Source of the DNA: Komagataeibacter europaeus LMG 18890
GTDB taxonomy: Bacteria; Pseudomonadota; Alphaproteobacteria; Acetobacterales; Acetobacteraceae
Direction: 5' to 3'
DNA: 64,000 nt
NCBI RefSeq assembly: GCF_000285295.1
Contig: NZ_CADP01000005.1
Span: 1-64,000, forward strand
Shown here: positions 56,360-64,000 of the stretch, one piece after another
Position numbering within the stretch: the stretch's first letter is position 1
How the letters are laid out: the number at the start of each line of letters is the position of its first letter
Translations under genes and position numbers: made by a program
Notes under the pieces: model-generated
Databases searched by the model: none
What the model saw: the letters and a program-made list of their open reading frames with translations, nothing else
What the model was told of the DNA's origin: nothing

Positions 56360-57589
56360 ATGCAAACCGTTACCGACCGACCTGTCATCCTGCAGGCCCT
56401 GCCAGCCCTCGAATCCGGTGGGATCGAACATGGCACGCTGGAAATGGCGCGTGCCATCGTCCAGGCTGGCGGCACGGCCATCGTGGCCAGTGCGGGCGGG
56501 CGCCTGGTCCCGCGCCTGAAATACATCGGGGCCATTCCGGTCGAGATGGACCTGAAGGCCAAGAACCCCCTTTCCATCATGCGCAACGCGAGCCGCCTGC
56601 GCCATGTCATTGAGGAATTCGGCGTCAACCTGGTGCATGCACGTTCACGGGCGCCGGCATGGGCGGCGTCCCTTGCATGCAGGCGGCTCAGGATACCGCT
56701 GGTCACGACATGGCATGGCGTGCATGCCGCAAACATGCCGGGGAAACGGTGGTACAACAGCGTTCTGGCCTCCGGCACGCGGGTCATTGCCATAAGCCGC
56801 TACATCGAAAACCGCCTGCGTGAGGAATACAAGGTGGGGGACGACCGCCTGCGCCTGATCCCGCGCGGGGCGGACATGATACGTTTTGACCCGCAGGGCG
56901 TGCGCGGCAACCGGGTGCAGAACCTGATCAACCTGTGGGACATACCCGACGGCGCCACCGTCATCATGCTGCCCGCGCGCGTCACCCCGTGGAAGGGGCA
57001 TGCGCTGCTGATCGAGGCCCTGGCGCGGGTGAATGAAACCGCGGGCTTCAACGGGGACTGGGTGTGCATTTTCGTGGGTGAGGCGAACGAGAAGCTGGGC
57101 CGCGAACTCGTCACCCTTGCCCGGCGCAGGGGAATCGCGACACACCTGCGTTTTGCCGGCCACTGCGCGGACATGCCGGCCGCCCTGATGCTGGCGGACA
57201 TGGTGGTTGTTCCCTCGCTGCGGCCCGAACCCTTTGGCCGCGTGGTGGTGGAGGCACAGGCAATGGGCCGCCCCGTTATCGTGGCGGGCCACGGCGCCGC
57301 ACTGGAAACGGTGGACGACGGCGTGACGGGCTTCGTGTTCCCGCCCGATGACGCGCAGGCGCTGGCGGCATGCATGCGCCAGGTCGCCACCATGACACCC
57401 GAGGAACGCACCCGCCTGGCCTGGCACGCGCGCGAGAATGTGTGCGCGCATTATTCAACACAGGCGATGCAGTACGCGACCCTGTCCGTATATGATGAAC
57501 TGCTGCACACGCAGCTGGCGAATACCTTCTACCATGCCGCCATGGCGGACATGGGCTGGGGTGATGAAGTCCTGCCACAGGCGGGCTAG
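56360..57589 (+). CDS. Glycosyltransferase family 4
   Basis: A 409-residue GT-B enzyme. It has the N-terminal GGIEHGTLEMARAI, the central LPARVTPWKGH, and the C-terminal catalytic E-x7-E motif in EPFGRVVVEAQAMG. It likely builds lipopolysaccharide or another surface glycan at the cytoplasmic membrane. The ATG at 56360 has GGAAGGG upstream. It diverges from the TPR-GT9 pair. The acceptor is unknown. Confidence 0.88.
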   Translation: MQTVTDRPVILQALPALESGGIEHGTLEMARAIVQAGGTAIVASAGGRLVPRLKYIGAIPVEMDLKAKNPLSIMRNASRLRHVIEEFGVNLVHARSRAPAWAASLACRRLRIPLVTTWHGVHAANMPGKRWYNSVLASGTRVIAISRYIENRLREEYKVGDDRLRLIPRGADMIRFDPQGVRGNRVQNLINLWDIPDGATVIMLPARVTPWKGHALLIEALARVNETAGFNGDWVCIFVGEANEKLGRELVTLARRRGIATHLRFAGHCADMPAALMLADMVVVPSLRPEPFGRVVVEAQAMGRPVIVAGHGAALETVDDGVTGFVFPPDDAQALAACMRQVATMTPEERTRLAWHARENVCAHYSTQAMQYATLSVYDELLHTQLANTFYHAAMADMGWGDEVLPQAG

Positions 57590-57823
57590 CGGCGCGGACG
57601 CGGCAATTGTCCCATATCGGATGCAGGATTGCCTTGATCTGCCTCATGGCGCCCCAAAAAGGCGGGGTGAGCGTCCAGCATTCAGCATGGGCCTTATGCA
57701 ACGGGTGGTTTTACAGTCGACAAGGCGACTGAAATTCTTCACCCATTGCGCATTCTTCCTTCTGGCGGACGGGGATGACCCGTGGCCCGCCGTTTCAACG
57801 CGAACACTTCGGGACTGCACCAC

Positions 57824-58972
57824 ATGAACCAGATTTCCCCCGCCCAGACAGACATCACGCCCGAACCCGGCCCCCACCATCCCGACCTGCGCCTGGTGAA
57901 CGCCAACCCGGACTTCTGGTACCCGGTGGCATGGTCGGCCGACCTGAAGCGCGACAAGACGCTGGCGGTCAGTTACGCCGGCACCCCCATCGTGCTGGTC
58001 CGTCCCGATGAAGGCAGCGTCTTCGCGCTGTATGACCGCTGCCCCCACCGGCAGGTCCCGCTGAGCAAGGGCACCGTGAACGGCCAGACCGTGCGCTGCT
58101 GCTATCATGGCTGGGCCTTTGGCCGTTCGGGCCGCTGCATCGACGTGCCCTACCTTGGCAAGGGCAAGCTGCCCAACGGCGTGCGTACCTTCCCCGTGCG
58201 GGAGGCCGGCGGGCTGATCTTCGTCTTTCCCGGCGACCCGGAAAAGGCCGACAGCACGCCGTTCCCCAAGCTGGCCCAGACGGACAACCCCAAATACAAG
58301 ACCAAGCATTTCAGCCCGCGGGTGAACTGCCACTACACCTTCATGCATGAAAACCTGATAGACATGAACCATCAGTTCCTGCACCGCCGCCAGATGGGCC
58401 AGATCAAGGCCCGCTTCCTGGGGCAGGACAAGGGCGAGGACTTCATCGAGGCGCGCTACAGCTTCATGCGCTGCGCGGGGCAGCAGCCGTTGGCCGAACG
58501 CCTGATCTTTGGCAAGCACAAGGACCTGCAGGGCAAGGAACAGCCCGTTGAGGAAGTTGTAACGATCCGTACGGAATATCCGTACCAGACCCTGCGCATC
58601 ACCGACAAGGACGGTGACCTGATCATGGACCTGTGGGCCGCCTACGTGCCGCTGGACAAGGACGAACGCGTCACCCAGTCCTTTGGCCTGCTGTCCATCC
58701 TGCGCCCGCAGACCCCGTTCCTGATCGACGTGATCTGGCCCGCGCTGGGCTGGTTCACCAACCGCATCTTCCTTGAGGACAAGGAAATCGTGGAACTGGA
58801 ACAGGCGGCATGGAACGAAGCTGGCTATGATCGCAACGTGGAAATCTTCCCCGTGGTCAAGGCGCTGCGCGAACTGCTGATCCGCTGTGGCATTCCGCAG
58901 GACATGCCGCCCGCCACCGCCGAAAAGCAGCCAGCCCCCCCCACCCCGGCCGAACCCGCCACGTCGGCCTGA
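57824..58972 (+). CDS. Rieske non-heme iron oxygenase, catalytic subunit
   Basis: A 382-residue oxygenase. The Rieske [2Fe-2S] site is C73-x-H75 with C92-x2-H95. The mononuclear iron site shows D180, H183 and H188 in ENLIDMNHQFLHRR. Family members hydroxylate or demethylate aromatic and other hydrophobic compounds and need a reductase, which is not encoded nearby. The C-terminal 20 residues are proline/alanine-rich. The ATG at 57824 is preferred to a GTG at 57782. Isolation from catabolic genes suggests a biosynthetic role; the substrate is unknown. Confidence 0.85.
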   Translation: MNQISPAQTDITPEPGPHHPDLRLVNANPDFWYPVAWSADLKRDKTLAVSYAGTPIVLVRPDEGSVFALYDRCPHRQVPLSKGTVNGQTVRCCYHGWAFGRSGRCIDVPYLGKGKLPNGVRTFPVREAGGLIFVFPGDPEKADSTPFPKLAQTDNPKYKTKHFSPRVNCHYTFMHENLIDMNHQFLHRRQMGQIKARFLGQDKGEDFIEARYSFMRCAGQQPLAERLIFGKHKDLQGKEQPVEEVVTIRTEYPYQTLRITDKDGDLIMDLWAAYVPLDKDERVTQSFGLLSILRPQTPFLIDVIWPALGWFTNRIFLEDKEIVELEQAAWNEAGYDRNVEIFPVVKALRELLIRCGIPQDMPPATAEKQPAPPTPAEPATSA

Positions 58973-59036
58973 CCGTCCCGCCCGCCATCCGCACGGGTGG
59001 CGGGCATTCCTTGTCCCACCTAGCGAAAACGCCCCC

Positions 59037-59228
59037 ATGACCGAACGGCCTGACACCCCCCGCCTGACCGACCGGGCCGAGGCCGCGCGCCAGGAACGCC
59101 TTGCGCGCGAGACCGAGGCCCTGCGCGCCAACCTGCGCCGGCGCAAGCAGCAGAGCCGTGCCCGCACGGCCCCCGCACCCGATGCGCCCACCCCCGGCAG
59201 CAGCGACACGTCCCGCAACGAAGCGTGA
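59037..59228 (+). CDS. Small basic protein of unknown function
   Basis: A 63-residue protein, mostly one charged helix (AARQERLARETEALRANLRRRKQQSRAR) with a flexible proline-rich tail. The helix resembles small proteins encoded near murA in related alphaproteobacteria, from memory. It has no signal peptide. The ATG at 59037 fits; the frame upstream is a shadow of the oxygenase gene. Its function is unknown. Confidence 0.6.
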   Translation: MTERPDTPRLTDRAEAARQERLARETEALRANLRRRKQQSRARTAPAPDAPTPGSSDTSRNEA

Positions 59229-59323
59229 TTGCAGTTGCGGTCTGACGGTCACTTCGTTAGTGGTCGCGCACGGCCGACGGGTTGCCCGCGTGCCGCGCCA
59301 CTGATGCCGAAGGAAGGGACAGC

Positions 59324-59878
59324 ATGCCAATAATGCCCGATACGTGGATTCGCCGCATGGCCACGGACCACGGCATGATCGAACCCTTCGTGGAAAAACA
59401 GAGCCGCGAGGGCGTGATCTCCTTCGGGCTGTCGTCGTACGGGTACGATGCGCGCGTCGCCAATGAATTCAAGATTTTCACCGACGTGGACAACGCGGTG
59501 GTCGATCCCAAGAACTTTGCCGAAAACAGCTTCGTCACCCGCCGGGGCGACTGCTGCACCATTCCGCCCCACAGCTTCGTGCTGGCGCACACGGTCGAAT
59601 ATTTCCGCATACCGCGCGATACGCTGGTGGTCTGCCTGGGCAAGTCCACCTATGCGCGCTGCGGCATCATCGTGAACGTGACCCCGCTGGAGCCGGAATG
59701 GGAAGGGCAGGTCACGATCGAGATCAGCAACACCACCCCCCTGCCCGCGCGCATTTACGCGAATGAGGGGATCTGCCAGTTCCTGTTCTTCCAGGGGGCA
59801 TCGCCCTGCGAAGTCAGCTACGCCGACCGCAAGGGCAAATACATGGGGCAGGTCGGCGTCGCCCCGCCGCGCATGTAA
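59324..59878 (+). CDS. dcd: dCTP deaminase
   Basis: Converts dCTP to dUTP for thymidylate synthesis. The 184 residues show the family signatures [19 protein letters not shown] and the catalytic-glutamate region [16 protein letters not shown]. The start at 59324 has AAGGAAGGGA upstream; an open frame from 59282 is unsupported. murA follows 18 bases after the stop. Confidence 0.94.
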   Translation: MPIMPDTWIRRMATDHGMIEPFVEKQSREGVISFGLSSYGYDARVANEFKIFTDVDNAVVDPKNFAENSFVTRRGDCCTIPPHSFVLAHTVEYFRIPRDTLVVCLGKSTYARCGIIVNVTPLEPEWEGQVTIEISNTTPLPARIYANEGICQFLFFQGASPCEVSYADRKGKYMGQVGVAPPRM

Positions 59879-59896
59879 GGGCAGGAACCGCACATC

Positions 59897-61159
59897 ATGG
59901 ACCGTTTCATCATTCACGGCGGCCACCCGCTGCGTGGGGACATCGTCATTGGCGGGGCCAAGAATTCCGCCCTCAAGCTGCTGGTGGCGGGGTTGCTGAC
60001 CCCCGAAAAGCTGGTGCTGGACAATGTCCCGCGCATTGCCGACATCCGCACCATGCGCAGGCTGCTTGAACAGCACGGCCTGACGGTCGAGGACATCAGC
60101 GGTGACGGCGACACGCTGTCGATTGGCGGCGAGATCACTAATACCGAAGCCCCCTACAACATCGTCTCCAAGATGCGGGCCTCGATCCTTGTGCTCGGCC
60201 CGCTCCTGGCACGTTGCGGCGAAGCCCGCGTCTCACTGCCCGGCGGCTGCGCCATCGGCACGCGCCCGGTTGACCTGCACCTCAAGGCGCTGGAAACGCT
60301 GGGGGCGAAGATCACGCTGGAAAACGGCTACATCCATGCCGAAGCCCCCAATGGCCTGAAGGGGGAACGGGTGATCCTGCCGTTCGCATCCGTCGGGGCC
60401 ACGGAAAACCTGCTGATGGCCGCCACATTGGCCAGGGGGCGCACCGAGATCGTCAATGCTGCGCGTGAGCCCGAGATCGGGGATCTGGTCGGCTGCCTCA
60501 ACGCCATGGGCGCGCGCATTACCGGCATTGGCACGGGCAAGCTGGTGATTGACGGCGTGGAAGGACTGCATGGCGCGCGTTACCGCGTCATGCCCGACCG
60601 GATCGAATGCGGCACCTATGCCTGTGCTGCCGCCATTACCGGCGGCGAACTGCGGCTGGTGGATGGTCAGGTCGAACACCTTGGCGCCGTGGTGCGCGCG
60701 CTGGAGGAAGCGGGCGTGGAAATGGTGCAGGAAGAAGGGGCCGTACGCGTGCAGCGCACGGGCGCGCTGCGCGGGGTTGATATCATGACCGAACCCTACC
60801 CCGGCTTTCCCACCGACATGCAGGCCCAGTTCATGGCGCTGCTGTCGGTGGCCGAAGGGGCATCGATGGTTACCGAGACCATTTTCGAAAACCGCTTCAT
60901 GCATGTCCCCGAACTCAACCGCATGGGCGCGCGCATCAACGTGCACGGGTCTTCCGCCATTATCCGGGGTGTGCATTCGCTGTCCGGCGCGCCGGTCATG
61001 GCGACCGACCTGCGGGCGTCGTTCTCGCTTATCATCGCGGGGCTTGCGGCGCATGGGGAGACGATCCTGAGCCGCGTCTATCACCTTGACCGTGGATATG
61101 AGGCGGTGGAGCGCAAGCTGGCGCAGTGCGGCGCGCATATCGAACGCGTTTCCGACTAG
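59897..61159 (+). CDS. murA: UDP-N-acetylglucosamine 1-carboxyvinyltransferase
   Basis: First committed step of peptidoglycan synthesis, adding enolpyruvate to UDP-GlcNAc. The 420 residues include the [12 protein letters not shown]-terminus and the catalytic cysteine in [14 protein letters not shown], the residue that fosfomycin alkylates. It is complete. It follows dcd closely and precedes hisG by 100 bases. Confidence 0.95.
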   Translation: MDRFIIHGGHPLRGDIVIGGAKNSALKLLVAGLLTPEKLVLDNVPRIADIRTMRRLLEQHGLTVEDISGDGDTLSIGGEITNTEAPYNIVSKMRASILVLGPLLARCGEARVSLPGGCAIGTRPVDLHLKALETLGAKITLENGYIHAEAPNGLKGERVILPFASVGATENLLMAATLARGRTEIVNAAREPEIGDLVGCLNAMGARITGIGTGKLVIDGVEGLHGARYRVMPDRIECGTYACAAAITGGELRLVDGQVEHLGAVVRALEEAGVEMVQEEGAVRVQRTGALRGVDIMTEPYPGFPTDMQAQFMALLSVAEGASMVTETIFENRFMHVPELNRMGARINVHGSSAIIRGVHSLSGAPVMATDLRASFSLIIAGLAAHGETILSRVYHLDRGYEAVERKLAQCGAHIERVSD

Positions 61160-61259
61160 CTGCCGCCAGAAAAGCGCCCTTCCTGCATGATGGCTGAATG
61201 TGGTATGCGCGCATGTCGCCAAGGGCGCCCCGCACCATGCGGCGCAACCCCAGCCTTCA

Positions 61260-62000
61260 ATGTCGGAGAATGCATTGACCGTCCTGTCACCGGCCCAGAC
61301 CGCCATTCCGGAAACGGATAGCCCGCTGATACTCGCCCTGCCCAAGGGCCGTATCCTCAAAGCCGCGGCGCCGCTTCTGCATATGGCGGGCATTGTGCCC
61401 GGCCCGGATTTCAATGACGAAAAAAGCCGTCTGCTCCGCTTTGAAACCAATGATCCGAACATTGACGTGGTGCGCGTGCGCTCGTTCGATGTCGCGACCT
61501 TCGTCGCCTTTGGCGGCGCGCAGATCGGCATATGCGGCGCTGATGTGCTGATGGAATTCGACTACCCCGAAATCTATGCCCCGCTTGACCTGGGGATCGG
61601 GGGCTGCCGCATTTCCATTGCCCAGCCCAGGGACCGCAGCGGGCTGGAAGACAATCCCAACCGCCTGTCACAGGTGCGGGTGGCGACCAAGTATCCGTCC
61701 ATCACGCGCCGCCATTTCGCCGCGCGCGGCATCAACGCCAGCATCGTCCATCTGCATGGCGCGATGGAACTGGCCCCGGTTCTGGACCTGTCGCACCTGA
61801 TCGTGGATCTGGTGGATACGGGGTCCACCCTGCGCGCCAACGGGCTGGAGGAAACCCACACCATCGCCCATGTCACCAGCCGCCTGATCGTGAACCGCAC
61901 GGCGCTGAAAACCCAGCCCGAGCGCATAGGCGCCATCATCAACCGTTTCCGCACGGCGCTGGCCTCCAGCGCCGCACAAGCCAAGGACCAGCAGGCATGA
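61260..62000 (+). CDS. hisG: ATP phosphoribosyltransferase, short form
   Basis: First enzyme of histidine synthesis. The 246 residues hold the LALPKGRILK start, GICGADVLMEF and the phosphate-binding DLVDTGSTLRANGL. The C-terminal regulatory domain of the long form is absent, so it should need HisZ, which is not in this window. The start at 61260 (MSENAL) is chosen over a longer frame from 61200. The stop overlaps hisD in an ATGA. Confidence 0.93.
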   Translation: MSENALTVLSPAQTAIPETDSPLILALPKGRILKAAAPLLHMAGIVPGPDFNDEKSRLLRFETNDPNIDVVRVRSFDVATFVAFGGAQIGICGADVLMEFDYPEIYAPLDLGIGGCRISIAQPRDRSGLEDNPNRLSQVRVATKYPSITRRHFAARGINASIVHLHGAMELAPVLDLSHLIVDLVDTGSTLRANGLEETHTIAHVTSRLIVNRTALKTQPERIGAIINRFRTALASSAAQAKDQQA

Positions 62001-63301
62001 AGCGCCTTGATACTGCCCAGCCCGATTTCAGGGCCGGATTCGCCAGCCTGCTGGCTGACCGTGACAGTGACACCGCCCGCGTGGACGGCCCTGTAACCGA
62101 AATCCTGGCTGCCGTGCGCGCGCGCGGCGATGACGCATTGTGCGAATTCACCAACCGCTTCGACCGGGCCGATGTCACCCCCGCAACCCTGCGGATCACG
62201 CCACAGGAAGTCGAGACCGCCTGCACGCAGGTTCCGGCCGCACTGCTGGACGCGCTGGAAACCGCCGCCACGCGGATCGAGTCGTTCCACAGGGCGCAGA
62301 TGCCATCCGACATGCGTTACGTGGATGACGCCGGGGTAACGCTGGGCATGCGCTGGACGGCGCTGGATTCGGTGGGGCTGTACGTGCCGGGTGGCAAGGC
62401 GGCGTATCCGTCCTCCGTGCTGATGAACGCCATTCCCGCCCATGTGGCGGGGGTGGGGCGCATCGCCATGTGCGTGCCCACGCCCGATGGGGTGCTCAAC
62501 CCGCTGGTGCTGGTGGCGGCGCGACGCGCGGGGGTTACCGAGATCTATCGCGTGGGCGGGGCGCAGGCGGTGGGCGCCATGGCCTATGGCACGGCCACCA
62601 TCGCGCCGGTGGACCGTGTGGTGGGACCGGGCAACGCCTATGTGGCCGAAGCGAAGCGGCAGGTCTTCGGCACGGTGGGAATCGACAGCATCGCCGGTCC
62701 GTCCGAAGTGGTGGTGATCGCCGATGGCAACAATGACCCCCGCGCCATCGCACTCGACCTGCTGGCGCAGGCGGAACATGACCCCATGGCCCAGTCCATC
62801 CTGATCACGCCGGATACGGACATGGCGGCAAAGGTGGAACGGGCGGTCGCAACCGAACTGGAAACCCTGCCCCGCGCCGAAATCGCCCGCACCAGCTGGG
62901 ATGCCCATGGCGCAATCATCACGGTGCGTGACCTGAATGAGGCCGCCGACCTTGTAAACACCATCGCGCCTGAACATCTGGAACTCATGATCGATGATCC
63001 GGCGCCCACATTCCGCCGCGTGCGGCATGCTGGCGCCATCTTTGTCGGTCGGTACTGCCCCGAGGCCATTGGCGATTATGTCGGTGGTCCCAACCACGTG
63101 CTGCCCACCAGCCGCACGGCGCGTTTTTCATCCGGGCTGTCGGTGTTCGACTTTATCAAGCGCACCACGTTCATCGAGGCCCAGCCCGAGTCGCTGCGCA
63201 AGATCGGCCCCGCCGCCGTCAGCCTGGCACAGGCCGAAGGCCTTGACGCACATGCGCTGAGCGTGTCGGTCCGGCTGGCCGATCTTGATCGCCGCGCATA
63301 A
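61997..63301 (+). CDS. hisD: Histidinol dehydrogenase
   Basis: Zinc enzyme that oxidises histidinol to histidine, the last two steps of the pathway. The 434 residues include GLYVPGGKAAYPSSVLMNA, the VGPGNAYVAEAKRQVFG signature and the IAPEHLEL zinc site region. It is coupled to hisG by a four-base overlap. infA follows after 97 bases and may have its own promoter. Confidence 0.95.
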   Translation: MKRLDTAQPDFRAGFASLLADRDSDTARVDGPVTEILAAVRARGDDALCEFTNRFDRADVTPATLRITPQEVETACTQVPAALLDALETAATRIESFHRAQMPSDMRYVDDAGVTLGMRWTALDSVGLYVPGGKAAYPSSVLMNAIPAHVAGVGRIAMCVPTPDGVLNPLVLVAARRAGVTEIYRVGGAQAVGAMAYGTATIAPVDRVVGPGNAYVAEAKRQVFGTVGIDSIAGPSEVVVIADGNNDPRAIALDLLAQAEHDPMAQSILITPDTDMAAKVERAVATELETLPRAEIARTSWDAHGAIITVRDLNEAADLVNTIAPEHLELMIDDPAPTFRRVRHAGAIFVGRYCPEAIGDYVGGPNHVLPTSRTARFSSGLSVFDFIKRTTFIEAQPESLRKIGPAAVSLAQAEGLDAHALSVSVRLADLDRRA

Positions 63302-63307
63302 GGAAAC

Positions 63308-63338
63308 TTGACCCCGGCGGTGAGTATCCCCACATAAA
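63308..63338 (+). promoter_or_regulatory. Candidate promoter for infA
   Basis: TTGACC at 63308 and CATAAA at 63333 with a 19-base spacer, about 60 bases before the infA start. The spacing is slightly long, so this is tentative. Confidence 0.3.
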
Positions 63339-63398
63339 CCAACCGTATTGCGCTGCGGGCCCGCAGCATGACGGCAATTTTGATGATTGAAGGACACG

Positions 63399-63617
63399 AT
63401 GTCTAAAGAAGACATGATCGAATTCAGTGGCACAGTAACCGAACTGCTGCCCAATGCCATGTTCCGCGTGACACTGGACAATGAGCATACCATCCTGGCC
63501 CATACCAGCGGCAAGATGCGCAAGAACCGTATCCGCGTGCTGGCGGGTGACCGCGTGAATGTGGAAATGACGCCTTATGACCTGACAAAAGGTCGCATCA
63601 CGTTCCGCTTCAAGTAA
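63399..63617 (+). CDS. infA: Translation initiation factor IF-1
   Basis: A 72-residue OB-fold factor that binds the A site of the 30S subunit during initiation. The sequence [11 protein letters not shown] and the end GRITFRFK match the family and its exact length. The start at 63399 follows GAAGGA. It lies 16 bases before maf. Confidence 0.96.
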   Translation: MSKEDMIEFSGTVTELLPNAMFRVTLDNEHTILAHTSGKMRKNRIRVLAGDRVNVEMTPYDLTKGRITFRFK

Positions 63618-63633
63618 GCCGCCCTTGTCGGTC

Positions 63634-64000
63634 ATGACCGCAGACGCCGCTCCATCCGGGGCGGATAAGGGGGTGCAGCTTGTCCTTGCCTCGGCTTCTC
63701 CCCGCAGGCTTGCGCTCCTGCGCCAGATCGGGCTGGTTCCCGATCAGGTGCATCCAGCCGATATTGATGAAACGCCCCGGCGTGACGAACTGCCGCGCCC
63801 CCATGCCCAGCGTCTGGCGACGGAAAAGGCCGAACACGTAGCGGACGCGCTGGACATTCCGGCACTGATCATCGCGGCCGATACGGTCGTGGCCCTTGGC
63901 CGGCGTATCCTGCCCAAGGCGGAAGATGCGGATACCGCGCGCGCCTGCCTGAACCTGCTGTCGGGACGGCGTCATACCGTGTTTACCGCCGTTGCCATCC
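63634..64000 (+). CDS. maf: Maf-like nucleoside triphosphate pyrophosphatase (3' end outside window)
   Basis: The ATG at 63634 opens a frame running off the window. The 122 visible residues show the Maf signature LASASPRRLALL near residue 18 and the acidic IIAADTVVALG at about 80. Maf proteins hydrolyse modified or non-canonical nucleoside triphosphates. infA-maf is a common alphaproteobacterial order. Confidence 0.88.
   Translation, partial: MTADAAPSGADKGVQLVLASASPRRLALLRQIGLVPDQVHPADIDETPRRDELPRPHAQRLATEKAEHVADALDIPALIIAADTVVALGRRILPKAEDADTARACLNLLSGRRHTVFTAVAI

Noticed and set aside
57590-57823. Possible RNA gene in the gap before the Rieske oxygenase
   Set aside because: Only a six-base-pair hairpin (57714-57731) is visible; no tRNA arms, promoter or terminator could be identified.
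57644-59218. Open frame of 524 codons on the - strand
   Set aside because: Antisense to the Rieske oxygenase gene, with no domain or ribosome site.

Overview
The window looks like chromosome from an acetic acid bacterium (Alphaproteobacteria, Acetobacteraceae, probably Komagataeibacter or Gluconacetobacter). This rests on the high GC content, the gene order gltX-pyrB-pyrC'-plsY-dprA-topA-rnr, an IS5-family (IS1031-like) transposase end, and a nested-hairpin intergenic repeat. The genus is an inference. Nearly everything is housekeeping. I found no prophage, CRISPR array, tRNA, rRNA or defence island.

Layout. 1-360: right end of an insertion sequence. 401-5401: ABC exporter (-), nth (+), comEC (-). 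5508-18139: a long + strand chain, gltX, pyrB, a dihydroorotase-like pyrC', plsY, dprA, topA, rnr, an S41 peptidase-like protein and a DUF1491 protein, mostly joined by 4-8 base overlaps. 18388-24827: OmpA-like protein, cysK diverging from an Rrf2 regulator, a lipoprotein, a secreted unknown and parE. 24965-36984: a twelve-gene - strand block, read 5' to 3' as recX, CHAP lipoprotein, tatA, mtnB-mtnD-mtnC, ribF, ileS, lspA, DUF3035 lipoprotein, mutL and an isolated nuoM. 37068-40794: a possible arginine-rich leader and attenuator, then argD, argF, a small unknown and hslO. 40895-44054: secreted unknown (+) and dsbD (-). 44146-51369: hrpB, then a DegP-like protease, response regulator, histidine kinase, small exported protein and SIMPL protein. 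51655-54337: infC and thrS (-). 54380-57589: GT9 transferase and TPR protein (-) diverging from a GT4 transferase (+). 57824-64000: Rieske oxygenase, small unknown, dcd, murA, hisG, hisD, infA and the start of maf.

Functions group into pyrimidine, arginine, histidine and cysteine biosynthesis, methionine salvage, envelope maintenance (LspA, TatA, DsbD, DegP, OmpA, MurA, two glycosyltransferases) and DNA metabolism (Nth, DprA, ComEC, TopA, ParE, MutL, RecX).

The most interesting signals are not protein families. A nested-hairpin repeat of about 80-90 bases occurs four times, each time between convergent genes, and one half-copy supplies the stop codon of nth. infC appears to start at an ATA codon. 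argD has a leader that could attenuate on arginine. The pyrC-like gene lacks the metal-binding HxH. A complex I subunit gene stands alone.
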